Of a stretch of 64,000 bases of DNA, positions 11,106-22,558 are shown one piece after another. This DNA comes from Agrocybe praecox (taxonomy: Eukaryota; Basidiomycota; Agaricomycetes; Agaricales; Agrocybaceae), in assembly GCA_964017145.1 (NCBI GenBank), contig OZ024845.1, positions 62,001 through 126,000 on the forward strand, written 5' to 3'. How positions within the stretch are numbered: position 1 is the first letter of the stretch; each line of letters starts with the position of its first letter. Position numbers and translations under genes: made by a program. The notes under the pieces were generated by a model. That model was not told where the DNA came from and did not search any database. It saw only the letters and a program-made list of their open reading frames with translations.

Positions 11106-13322
11106 TCAAAAATGATGCTGATGCTGCGTAATCATCTCGTCAAACTCGAGCATCCCAAAGTTCCGTCCTCCTCCCATATTGTTATCGCCCATTCCGTTCA
11201 TCCCACCTCCTAGTCCAAAGCTGTTAAAGCTCCCACCGAAGCCCAAGCCCAAATCCATGTCCATGTCCATGTCCAGCGCGTGGTTGAACTCGGCGCCAAA
11301 CTCCAGTCCAGTAGCATTGGCACCCTCGTTCGCATCGCCCTCCGCACGCTCAGAAGTCGACGAAGGAGACTCCGAATTCGAAGCGAACTTGCCAAACTCC
11401 CCAAACGCAACAGGCCTAATAGCATCGATATCGAAATCATCCGCACCGAGCCTGAACTCGTCCGTCGGGCCCCATATACTGCCTGCTCGTCCTGCACCGC
11501 TCATCATGCCCATGCTGTTATTGTATTCCTCGTCGAGGTGCCCATTCGGAGCAGGAGCATCCCAGGAGAACGCCGCGAATTCGCGGTGCACACCACCCAT
11601 GCCTAAACCCATAGACATGTCCATCTCGCTCAGGTGCAGCTGCATCTCCATCTCGGCGCGTGCGTGCGCCTCGAGGGTTGATGCGGATGATGAGGTGGGT
11701 GTGTAGGGTGCGGATGTGGGGGAGGAGGGGGAGGATGAACCGGAGTCTGCGCCCGAGCGCGTGGAGGGCAGGATCTCATGTGCGGGCAGGAGAGAGGAGG
11801 AAGGAGACGTCGATGAGGGGGTGTTGGCGAACATGCTTCGTAGGAATTCGGACGACTGCAAAAGAAGAGAAAAGAAAAGGACGCGTTAATCGACTTGTTC
11901 GAACCGAAGGAAGGAAGAAGAAAAAAACATACCTGAATACCTGTCCAAGGATGTGTCTGCGCCTGTGCCTGTCCTTGCCCATATCCATATCCTTCACCAC
12001 CAACGACAGGCCCAGCGACATAATCAAACGCATTCCCGTTCTGGGCCTGAGCATGCCCATGCCCATGATACGGCATCCGGCGAGTGATCATAGGGAGGAG
12101 CGTAGGTGAACCCATCGCGCATCCTCCGCTCAAATCCGAGTTGGGGGCATTCGAACTAGGAAGAGGTGGCAGGTAGACGTTGGGGATCTGTATAGATTGG
12201 TACGGCGGGGGTGTGCTCGAGCGGCCTCCACGAGGGATGGGCACGATAAAGGACACCGTGTTGGATGAGTCGAGGGAGAGTTTCTTGAGGGGTGCTCCCG
12301 ACCATCCTTCTTGGCCCTGTCCTTGACCTTCTTCCTGCGCAACAGCACCAGCAATAGCGCTAGCATTCGACCCTTTCCTCTTCCTCCCGTCCCTCCCTAC
12401 CCTCTGCGGCCTATACACATAATGCGGATACCGCTTCTCATGCTCCGCCTTCTTATTCTTCGCCAGCTCCTCCCAGTACTTCCTCTCTTCGTTCGAGAGC
12501 GACTTCCACTGCTGCGAGATCGTTTTGGACAGGTCGGCCTGGCGCTGCTTTTTAGGCGGAGGAGGGATGGCAGCTGCTTGTCCTGCGGTTGATCCTCGTG
12601 AGGTGGTATCGGGGGAGGAGGTGGTGCCGGTGGTGGTTGATGGGGATGCCTCATCCTGCGCCGCCTGTCGGTCCTCACAGCATTTCCGGCGGAAGAGGAT
12701 GAACGCATTCTCGGGGCGCTTCACGTAGTCCTCGTCACCTTTCTTCGGTCTGCGCTGTTGGGTTTCTCCGCCTGGACTCGCAAGCACACCACTGCCGACG
12801 ATGACATCGCTCGATGCAGACGACTTTCGTCGTTTAGTAGTCGTTGTGGATGGGCTTGTGGGTGAGGGTGTGGTAGGTGGGAGCGTTGAGGTGGGCGAGA
12901 GTGTGCTTGATGGGGAGAGGGACGGCAGGAGGGGTAATCCTGTAGATGCGGATGTGGGTGTGGGTGTGTGTGTTGGGGAGGGCGTACGCGGGAACTGCGT
13001 CCTTGTCGACTCTTGCTTGTTGTACGTGGGGAACGTGGGGTACGTGAGGTATTCCGAGCCATACCCAGATGCAGAATCGTTCTGAGAGGAGAACCCAAAA
13101 GAGCTGTACGGAGCAGATAAAGACGCAGAGGGGTATGCGGACAGAGGGGAATTTGATCGCGAAGAGTAAGGACTGGCGGCTGGTGAGCTCGAGGTGGACG
13201 AGGAGAGGTTGTGTGTGTGAGGGAATGTGAATGCACGGGGGGTGGGCGCGATGAGCGTTAGTTGAGGAAGAGATGTCGTGGACACTTCTAGTGCTACGGG
13301 GGTGGGGTTAGTACCTGATGAC
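11106..13322 (-). CDS. HMG-box transcription factor (MATA-HMG/Rox1-like box), start codon unresolved
   Basis: Two exons (13322 down to 11933, and 11855 down to 11106) join in phase 0 to about 713 residues. The HMG box lies at about residues 200-306: YVKRPENAFILFRRK (helix 1), then a Ser/Thr/Pro-rich insertion of about 36 residues, then ADLSKTISQQWKSLSNEERK and YWEELAKNKKAEHEKRYP with the basic tail YVYRPQR. The flanks are low-complexity Ser/Thr/Pro-rich, and the C-terminus is Met/Asp/Gly-rich (DMDMDMDLGLGFGG), as in activation domains. No ATG opens this frame upstream. The coding exon seems to start after an acceptor near 13315-13320, so a short 5' exon is missing from the model. It is presumably a nuclear, sequence-specific regulator. 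Similar proteins act in mating, development or hypoxia; I cannot tell which applies. Confidence 0.8.
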
Positions 13323-15162
13323 AATGGATTATTGGAAGGACTTGCTTTGAGACGACTGGGTATCGCGTGTGCGTAAAGCAGGCATGATGGGTGTCGTAAA
13401 GGGGAGAAATAAAAGAAAGGAGTGGGTTGGGGGGAAAGGAAGAATAAAAAAGATGGATCGCTCTTTTGTGTTTTTGTTCTTTTTCACTATTCCTTCCTTC
13501 CTTTCCTGTGTGCGTATATCCGTAAGAGCCCGGCGAGACAAGATCGAAAGACAATAAAGACTCGGGCGAGTGGCGCTGTTCTAGATATGCGACGGGGTCA
13601 CCTCTCGAGAATTTTAAAAACACAATACGGGCAGAGTGTTATATACCCCCACGGTTCAATTCCCAGGTCAATAGATTGTACAACCGAAAGAGATCTAAGC
13701 TATTCATCTCAGAACGGGAGGTCTCCCCGATCTCTGAACCCCCCCTCCCCTTCCATATCCCGATATAGACAAGACCTATAGCGCCCTCTCCTTATTGTTA
13801 TTGTCCTCGTGCGGACGGACGCTTGGGCCGGGCGTGGTGGGATGGGGTGGGGTCTTCCCATCCTCCTGCACATAATTCCTTTCTTTCATTATCCGACACC
13901 TTCCATCGCGTCAACCCCTCCCCCTCCGTCCTCCAACCCAACAGGACATCCCTTTGTCCTATCCCCTCCTAAAGTAACCGTGTATGTGTACGCACTTAAC
14001 GTAACCCCCCAAATCCCCAAATCTCCAGTCCATAAATAAACACATACGATATAAATACCCCCACGTGTCTATCAGAGAAAGTTAAAGAATGCGATGCGCC
14101 CGATGATGCAGTGGGCCCAGCGTCTCTTTCAGAATACCATATGAGGAAGGTGAGACCCGGCCGTTTGGTGGGTCATAGGTCGGTATCCCCGTTTGGCGAG
14201 TTGTTAATGAGATATTATTGGGTATGTATGTATTTAATTTCGCTCCGGAATTTATTTATCTGGCGGGGTGTGTGTGTTTGCTTTGGGGGGATGAAGGACG
14301 AGGAGGAGGAATTTTATGTTTTTCTGTTCTATTCCACATATCCTATGTTTCGGAACTTGAGGAGCGAAGAAGGGAAGAGGGAAAAGAGATATCAAATAAT
14401 TTTTTATAAATCTTTATATTTTTGGACTTCTGGGTGAGTCATTCGAGGAATTCGCGTGGGTAATTATAAGTTTAAAAATATCAGTATTTTATGTTTTTTT
14501 CACGTTTTTCGTTTCCATAAGTTGTCTTTCCGAATCAATTTCATATCCCGCCTTGTCATAGTCACAGTCACAATCCTCCTCATCCTCGTCGTCGTTGAGG
14601 GTCGAATAATGAAAATTATGACGACGACGACGACGATTGATCGGCGCGCAGACCCAGGATTGTCCAGGTCAAAACGCCGCACCACACCGCACCCCCCATC
14701 TACCGAGAAAAGGTCAAAGCAAGCAAGCTCCGTCATCATCATTCCAGGTATGTTTTTGTATTCCATAGCTCGGGACCCTAGCGCTGTTTATTTTAATATT
14801 TCAAGGCAGATTAGATTGGAATAGCACATTGCATTCGCATCCATCAATCTATCAGATATATGTATAGTGGTATGTGGTATGATCTAATCTACCCTTCCCT
14901 TACCGTTCGCGTTCGCATTCGAGCGCTGGCAGTCGAGCACAGCACAGTGGAGCAGAGCAGAGCATAACACCAAGATCCTGCGGCTCGACTCTTAAAATAA
15001 GAAGTTAAAACTAGATTAACGTTTATTCATCAACTCATTCGGAACGCGAATCCGGATTGCTAGGTTAAACAAATAGACAGACAGATAGATATGTACATAC
15101 GTAGATGGATGGACATGAATAGCGCGATTCTGCGGCGTATCGGTGCGTATGTTAACTATTCT

Positions 15163-15430
15163 ATGCAATAAATAGCGACCCCTAACTTATATCATGATAG
15201 TAGGTATTTTCGTCACCTAAACCGGCAGTCACCATGTTAAATCTTAGGCTTTAGCGCTCGTAGTACCATATGACATCATATGATATATAATCCACCCCTA
15301 TCCTCGTCATTCCCGTTCCTGCTCGAATAGAATGATAAAGTGACCGCTAATTATGCAGTAAATGGCAGCCCCTAAACCTATGTATTGTAGTAGGTATTTT
15401 CGTTACCTTCGAGAGGGTAGTATGGTATTA
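15163..15430. repeat. Imperfect duplication, units ~75 bp at ~190-bp spacing
   Basis: The stretch from about 15163 to 15232 resembles that from about 15353 to 15426. Both contain ATGCA(A/G)TAAAT(A/G)GC, then CCCCTAA, then TAGTAGGTATTTTCGT. They are in direct orientation, with no coding potential. Confidence 0.5.
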
Positions 15431-17440
15431 TTATATGGTATGATCATTTATAATCAGTAGTACGGAATGAATTGAATAGATAATAACATAACATAATAAC
15501 ATTAACATTAACATCAACTCGGCAATCAATGTTCAATGCCTGTTCGAGCTCTAATCACACGTCCTCCAGACGCTTTAATTCTTAGTACTTGTGATAAGTT
15601 CCATTAGCGCTAAGTCTTTCTTTTCTTTTCTTCTTTTCTTGCTTTCGTACGTGGGTAGTATACCCGACGCGGGAAAGTATCCTCGACGCATATACTAAAA
15701 TAGGTATTTAGTTTCATAAACTTTGTGACGGAAGGATGATCATATGGCCCAGGAAGAGTAATATCCGGCCAGGGTGTTTATTTGTCCGTGTCTGTAGTAG
15801 TCCATGCTCGTAAACTTCGACGCACTACGTACGATGACAATGTAAATACCGTACATAGAGTATACAATGGTCCTTGGACTATGGGGTATGGGGTATAGAT
15901 TATGAGAGAAATATGAAATCGTTTGTTTGTTTGTACGACCTGTCAGTTGTTAATATTTTAGTATGGATCTCAGTAGTAGCATAAGCATATGCTACCAGCA
16001 TTTATATGATAATAGTATGTCTTCGTGTACGTATAATTTCCAGAATTCGAGAAATGGACGGCGCTCGACTCTCTGGATGTACAGACAATTCATTTCCAAA
16101 CTGACTCGTACTAAGTCGGACGTTTGATTGTGATAGCGCCCCTATTAGCCCGCCTTCACAGAGCAGAGCGTAGCAAACCTCAATAGAAAAGAGCAGACGC
16201 CGAGTTGGGCAGGTAGCCGGACGGATAGACGAGCGGACACACACCCGCTATTAATTACATTTTTATCGCATTCTCGAACAAATTTTCAATCCCTTCATTA
16301 ACATTACCGACGCGCCTCTATCTTTCCTTACCCTTATTCAACAAGCAAGGCAAAAGGGGTCATGCGAGGGGACGCTGGGACGCGTTCCTGGATTCATCCA
16401 TTCATCCATACGAGGGTGTCGGTGCCCGGACGACGTGCGTCTCTCAAATTCTCAATGCGGTTGTACATACATACATACATACCGACGCGACACCGCCGAT
16501 CGCCTTATTTAATTCATTCATTCAATTAATCCCGAAAACCCCCTACCCAGGAAGTACATACATACCCATGCATATTATATTATTAACACTTACGCACAAA
16601 CCCTCAGCCCACCAACCGCCAACCCTCCGTCCATAGCTCAGCGAACTCCCACCTCGCAAGCACGCACGCGCACACTCATGGGAAAAAGGGCCTATGACTC
16701 GCTTGCCTGCCATATGCGATCGGGCGATAGAGATCGTCGCTGACGCGTCTTCTGACGTCGGGTACGCGAGGCGAAGGCGAATCTATTCTAAGCGGTATGT
16801 GATGTGGCCCAATTCAGGATTTTCTTTCTTTTGGGCCCCCTACGGGCAAGCTGAGGTTAAGGTTAGGCATAGGGTTATCCTCAGTCTCAGACTTAATCTC
16901 AGCCTTAGGTAATATACAGTGTGGATTACGTACTCTCTAATCCTCAGTGGGGTAACGTGCCGGAGTGCCGAAGCTTGCTTGGGCCTCGCTGGCCCCGCCT
17001 TCCGTGATCCTTGGATTGTCCTTGAGAATGCCTGCGATTCGAATTTCGGGGCAAGGTTAGGCAAGCGAAGGCAGGCCTTGGGGAGAGGTAAGGTATGTGG
17101 ATCCGGATCCAAGCCGCCAGCAGCCCCGGTGAATATTCGAATGCGCATTGACAAGCTCGATGTTACCAGAGTACTTACATGCACATTGTCGGCCGTGGTC
17201 AAGCTCGGGGGTTGATTAATTAGGATTTGCGTCCCCCCTTTTTTTTGGCTCCCTCACTCTTGCTATTTTTATTTGTTACCGCAGAGCTAGGTAGTGCAGG
17301 TGCATTATGTATGTATGAAGTTTCTTGCAAGCCATGGCCGTCTGCACGAAATTTACATTTCCTACTCCGAGCGCCTGGCCCAAAGGTGGTATGTAATTTC
17401 AAAAATGCAAATGCAACTCTCCAATTCCAATTTCCTTGAC

Positions 17441-17503
17441 GTCCTCGATCGGGCAGGCGACGGACCAAGCGCTCGCGACGACGATCGATCATCGATCGAG
17501 GAC
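17441..17503. repeat. Short hairpin with 11-bp perfect arms
   Basis: GTCCTCGATCG at 17441-17451 is the exact reverse complement of 17493-17503, and the loop contains a further CGATCGATCATCGATCG self-complementary core. It lies in gene-free DNA. Confidence 0.5.
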
Positions 17504-20500
17504 AGTATGTGGTATGCACATACACATGCACCATATAATATTGATCATGTCCCAGTACGCAGGCTTTTGAAATTTCCCCAAAAGAAATCATACAAAATCG
17601 ACCCCAAACGAGCGTTGCGGCGCGAGAAAGAAGCGTGCGTGCGTCTCCGAAGTTTTTTGGCGCGTGGCGCACTAGTGCGCGTAAGCCTGCTGCACGCACT
17701 GCGCAAGCTCCGGAGGCGACGCGCTCGGTGTCAAGCGCACAGATAAAATGAGATAAAATGCATGGACAAATGGATAAATCGTATCATGTCATTTACCGTC
17801 TATAATTAGCCCAGGTATGACGCCGGGATGAATGGTTCGGGATTCGGCAGTGAATGAGCGAGGGGCCTGGGGAAGCGAGAAATGTTCAATACTTCGGAGC
17901 TTCGGGTAGCTAAATACGAGTGTATGTATATTTAGCAATTTAGACATCGGGCGGGTCTGGTACTCGTACATGTTCGTATTTACCTCAATATTTAGATAGT
18001 GGCGTATGTCGGGAAGGAAAATGCATTGGAGTTGGGGACTCGGGGTTTAGCGGTATGTGATATGGATATATCGGTGACTTCGGTAAGTAGTGCTATTTAC
18101 GTACGTATCTGCGTGCACGATGCGACACGAGGGGCGCGAGCGAAAGCACCGAGCGGAGTATAGGGTGTAGGGTATGCGTCTGTACGTACGTAAGTACATA
18201 TACCGCGCGTATGTTCTCGGCCTTATGTGCGGCTAGATTATCTATAAGGATTAGAACTTTCGCGTTCTCGTCGGCAGTGAAATATCAAGTGACGGCGATA
18301 ACGAAAGTTGGGTGAGTTTATCTCCTTAGTTGAGGTTAGCTATGAGTTCTGCTATGTCACCCTTGATGTGTGTTGAGAGAAATGCTGACTATGTATGTCT
18401 TTTACTATGTTCGTCAGTGATACTTCCATGATAAGATTACTGATGTTGATGAAGATCGTGGCTCAGCTCAACAGAGGACGATCATTCGGCTAAATATACT
18501 TTTCTTTGAACTGCGGATTTTTGCGAAATGTGAAAGGACATTGTTGAATGAAAGAGATTAGATAAAAAGACGTGGACAAGCATTTGATGACCTTATCTCT
18601 GGTCCACAAGGGAGTTTGCTATTACAATTTCTTACCGCAGTTGGAGCGAACAAAGGAAAGCTCATAACCAAATCGCAGCTCCAATCCATCTAATCGTTTT
18701 ATCTATCAGAAATCCATTGAACCACCATCGACATGTGTTCAGTGCGTACAATTAGCGACGTCCTTTCGGCAGGGACATGAAAGAGATTTCAAGCACGGCG
18801 TTTATGTTTAATTTCAAATGACGCTCACAGATCACACACTGACATCATCGTCCTGTCACGCCCCTCTGAAGCCGGAGAAGCACTGCGAACCACCGAACAC
18901 TCGACGAACAATGGCTGGGAGAGTTGCCTGCCATCCAAGAGAATGTTTTTAGGAATGGGACGTAGGGGGGTCTTGGTGAGATTAGATAAACGATAAACGA
19001 TAATCACAGGCGTTCTGTTCTATGTCTATTCCTTGTTTTTATTCCTGCTCTGGGGAACAATGGAGAAGGACGACATGAACTTGATGATCTCAGTACAGCT
19101 TTATTTGTGTAGATAGCCGCCGATACATATTGTCATATGCTTGGACATCGAGAGAGACGACGGTGCGGTGTGGTTCTGCGACCTCGTTCACTGATTATCC
19201 TTGTTTTCGACTCGATAATCTTTCTTATCCACTCCTTTGTCGTCCATCCAATCAACTCTAAACTTCGTTCCTGTGCCCATTGCCCAAGTACTTTAACCCA
19301 GTAGCCGCTTTAAATCTCTGGTGGATTCGCATGTGGTCAATTATCCTCGATAGTCCCATGATTTATGAGTCAAAGTAATAGCTAAGTGCCTGGCTCACGT
19401 CGGGCATGGTTGCTCGTGGATACCATATTGCTTTTTAAATAGAAAATTCCCTTGAACGCGTATATTGATACATTGGATTGATGTACAGTTTGTACGTTTA
19501 CCCATCAGCGAGCAATTTGTAGGATCGAAGGGAACTTAATATCAGCAATACTCGCTAGTGGAAAATCCATTCAGACGAGCGCATCGAGTCATTTTGTATA
19601 TAAATAAAAAAGAGCCTGTAATCCTTGAGAAGAAGAAGTATATTGACCACCACCTTCTTTGCTATTTAGCATCCTGAGAATTGAACATTTCCAAGAATAA
19701 GCATTCCGACTGCTTATTATATTGATATACAATACGTACCCCGCGGGAAGCGTCCACTTAGTAGCAGCAAACAAGACAGCGATCCTGATGAAGAGTACGT
19801 ATGATGCTGATGGATAGATGGTGGTTCGTGTTCGGATGCACGACGACTGTGGCGCTTGTAGGCTTCTTCATTGTGGGCTTCTTCGAGCTCGGTTTTCCAT
19901 GTCCCAATGATGTATTTATCCGATGTCGTATGGAATTGAGGTGGAATTGTTGATAACCTTGGTCTTTACATTCGAGTGAGCTCCAGACTTCGTTCCGTTA
20001 TGTGTGGTATAATCTGGTATATTAATATCTCTTTTGAGAAAACGCGCCGGTCCTGAGCGAAAGTTGCACAGATGCCGGTCTCTGAGATCATTCGGCCGGG
20101 ACATTCCATATCGAGCGAACAATGTGCGGATATTCTAAAAAGCCTTACATTTCCTTGATATCTAGACCACTGGCTCAAGTATATATGTATGCCGCATGCG
20201 TGTGGTAAGCTATGGGAGGAGAAGTGGGTATAAGAAATAAATGGACGCAGACGTGCCTGTATGGAGGCTGGGACATTATATAATTCCACGATTTGTGCGG
20301 TTTAGTGTATTTACAACTACGAGTCAGCCTTGGGCAGAAGAGGGTGTAAGTAAATGCTGTACGGTCTAGCTAATATCACCGATCTTATCTTCGCACTGTC
20401 TGATGAAACGCGTCCGCTGGTTAATCGGATTACCGCGTTCGAACTAGGGACCCGTGTTAAATTACAGCCCTAGTGTGAGTCCATCGTTCAGCTCTTGAAT

Positions 20501-21544
20501 TGCCTTATGGATTGAAAGTTAGACAGGTAGGAAGGATCATGTAACAGGAAAAGCATACGAACATGTCAGCGATAGATTATGATAATTAGACGCGATAAAG
20601 AACGAACATAATTGTCCAATGCGCAATTCGACGATATCTAGCTATTCCCTCGAGACGTGGACGAAACGAAAACAAAAGGCAAACATTTACAATCGTATGC
20701 TCTTCTACTGCTGATAAGACAAAAGCTAGGGGACAATCACTGTCCAGTGATTTGATCTTCCTGTTATTCTCTCGGCCGTTCATTTCGCGTGTATATAAAA
20801 CATTTATCTGGCCAAATTTTTTGGATAAGCTCATATGATATGTTTTAAAATGGAAGCTTCTTCTTTGCATGAGATAACTTCCTCGTGATTCATCGGAATT
20901 TGTCTACCGATTATGACACCTTTACATCACCACTCCGAGGTTCGGTCTCATGCATGACCGAAGAAATTCGAGTCAGAAGAGTAGTGTTCTCGGTAAATTG
21001 GTATTTTAATCTTCCAATTTCTCCCATTCTGTGGCGTGCAACGCATTCATAAGGGTCACTTGTAATTCAGTTCTTCGAGTTACATATTTTGTGCCAACCG
21101 TGCCTTACTCATTGCTGGCATGTGCATGAATATCGTTCCCATGGCACAGTTGGCCTGTGCCTTTGAGATGTCTATTTGAAAAACACAGAGCTCAGCGTAT
21201 TTTGGAGAGGAGACTCGAAATCTCCAAATACCCTGCTGAGTGACGAGCAATGGCGTCGAAGAGGGGGGCACATACGATATGATAGGGGTAAACCTATTTT
21301 TAGCGCATTTGGGGCTGCGTAAGGCACGCTTTTAATTAGTGTGATTCTGTCGCGAACTGTCACATCCCGGCGGCATTGTGTCACGCGTTGCACCTGAGAC
21401 GTGTGAGTCACCTTTGTCCAAAACCCACCCTCTGTATTTCTCTCACATCCCATCAGAGTTCGAAAGCCTTCATCAAACTCTTGAGTACAAATAGTACAAA
21501 TCAAGGGGTAACATATCAGCCCACACTACGAACTGGCTTTCGGA

Positions 21545-22558
21545 ATGGCGTCGCGCACCTTAAGATCCACCAAAAGACCGCGTTCGAATTCAATAACATC
21601 ATCACCTGGCAGTATTGCCAATATTACTATCAAAGTCCAGACCCCAGATGCCGATGCCGCGTTATCGCCAGCAGCGTATCATTCAACACCCACACATGAA
21701 TCCCCACACAAAGCGAAGAAGTTAAAATTGCACTCATCGTTCGTCGTCGAGTCACCTTTTCCTAATTTTGGACGCCCTACTGCAGAAGAAGCGTTGGAGG
21801 TATTCAACCTTCTTTCGAATGCTCACCCAGGGAAAGGGGCCTTCAGGAGACCTCCTTCTGAATCGAACAACGCCGCGAAGACTTGTGCGAGTGTTCCAAA
21901 TGTCATAGAGGCACTCATCGGTACTATTTTGTCTCAGAATACTTCGGGGAAGAATTCATCTAGGGCCAAATCGTCCTTGGACGATGCTTTTGGGAGAAAC
22001 AATTTCGCGGCTATTGTTTCTGCCCCTCGGGATGATGTCATCGAAGCCATACGGTCAGGAGGACTTGCAAACAAGAAAGCCGCGACCATTCAGAACATAC
22101 TCGAATTGATAAAGGAACGTCACGGGGAATACTCCCTGCAACACCTCGCAGCTGAAGGAGATGGGAAAAGGATGACAGACGATGAAATCATGCAAGAACT
22201 AATCTCTTACGACGGCGTGGGTCCGAAGACGGCGTCGTGCGTTCTCCTCTTCTGCCTTGGCCGTGATTCATTTGCCGTCGACACGCATGTCTTTCGGCTC
22301 AGCAAATTACTGGCTTGGGTACCTCCCAAGGCAGATCGTATTCTCACTCAGGCACATTTGGACTTGAAGATACCGAACGAACTTAAGTATGGCCTGCACG
22401 TACTGATGATTCAGCATGGTCGGGTTTGCAAAGGGTGCAAAAAGATAGACTCCGCTGGCGATTGTATTCTAAGAACCTACCTCAAGGAGCGGAAGTCACG
22501 TACGCCATATCCGGACGCCGTCGAACCTAAAATCGAATGTGCGAAAACAGAAGGTTAA
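21545..22558 (+). CDS. HhH-GPD base-excision DNA glycosylase (endonuclease III-like)
   Basis: A single exon encodes 337 residues. It removes damaged bases in nuclear (possibly mitochondrial) base-excision repair. After a basic, low-complexity N-terminus (1-70), the fold begins with VIEALIGTILSQNTSGKNSS (120-139), the usual first helices of this family. The helix-hairpin-helix is at 220-231 (SYDGVGPKTASC), with K228 in the catalytic Lys position of bifunctional glycosylase/lyases. The catalytic Asp is D246 in FAVDTHVFRL. Near the C-terminus only three cysteines occur (C295, C298, C307; C-x2-C-x8-C) instead of the four of the canonical C-x6-C-x2-C-x5-C iron-sulfur motif, so the cluster may be absent or altered. 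Family assignment is secure. Whether it is the Nth orthologue or another HhH-GPD paralogue is not. Confidence 0.9.
   Translation: MASRTLRSTKRPRSNSITSSPGSIANITIKVQTPDADAALSPAAYHSTPTHESPHKAKKLKLHSSFVVESPFPNFGRPTAEEALEVFNLLSNAHPGKGAFRRPPSESNNAAKTCASVPNVIEALIGTILSQNTSGKNSSRAKSSLDDAFGRNNFAAIVSAPRDDVIEAIRSGGLANKKAATIQNILELIKERHGEYSLQHLAAEGDGKRMTDDEIMQELISYDGVGPKTASCVLLFCLGRDSFAVDTHVFRLSKLLAWVPPKADRILTQAHLDLKIPNELKYGLHVLMIQHGRVCKGCKKIDSAGDCILRTYLKERKSRTPYPDAVEPKIECAKTEG

Larger units (their letters stand above)
13325..21544. other. 8-kb gene-free region upstream of the HMG-box gene
   Basis: I find no supported gene on either strand. The region contains pyrimidine-rich and simple repeats (GACGACG near 14620, CATA repeats near 16460-16485), an imperfect duplication (15163-15430) and a short hairpin (17441-17503). 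The part nearest 13325 is the promoter and leader region of the HMG-box gene and probably holds its missing first exon. Confidence 0.5.

Noticed and set aside
10456..11109. 217-codon open frame on the minus strand
   Set aside because: Its composition is extremely Pro/Phe/Ser-rich from purine and pyrimidine tracts, and it overlaps the likely 3' untranslated region of the HMG-box gene; no protein-like features.
12721..13236. 171-codon minus-strand frame inside the HMG-box exon
   Set aside because: It is a His/Pro/Ser-rich shadow of the real frame, which contains the conserved box.
16850..16920. GGTTAAGGTTAGGC and AGGGTTA resembling telomere repeats
   Set aside because: Only a few irregular units occur, with no run of TTAGGG; it is ordinary simple sequence rather than an interstitial telomere.
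20400..20480. GCGTTCGAACTAGGGACC as a possible tRNA T arm
   Set aside because: No matching acceptor or anticodon arms are nearby; the pairing CTAGGG...CCCTAG is only a local hairpin.
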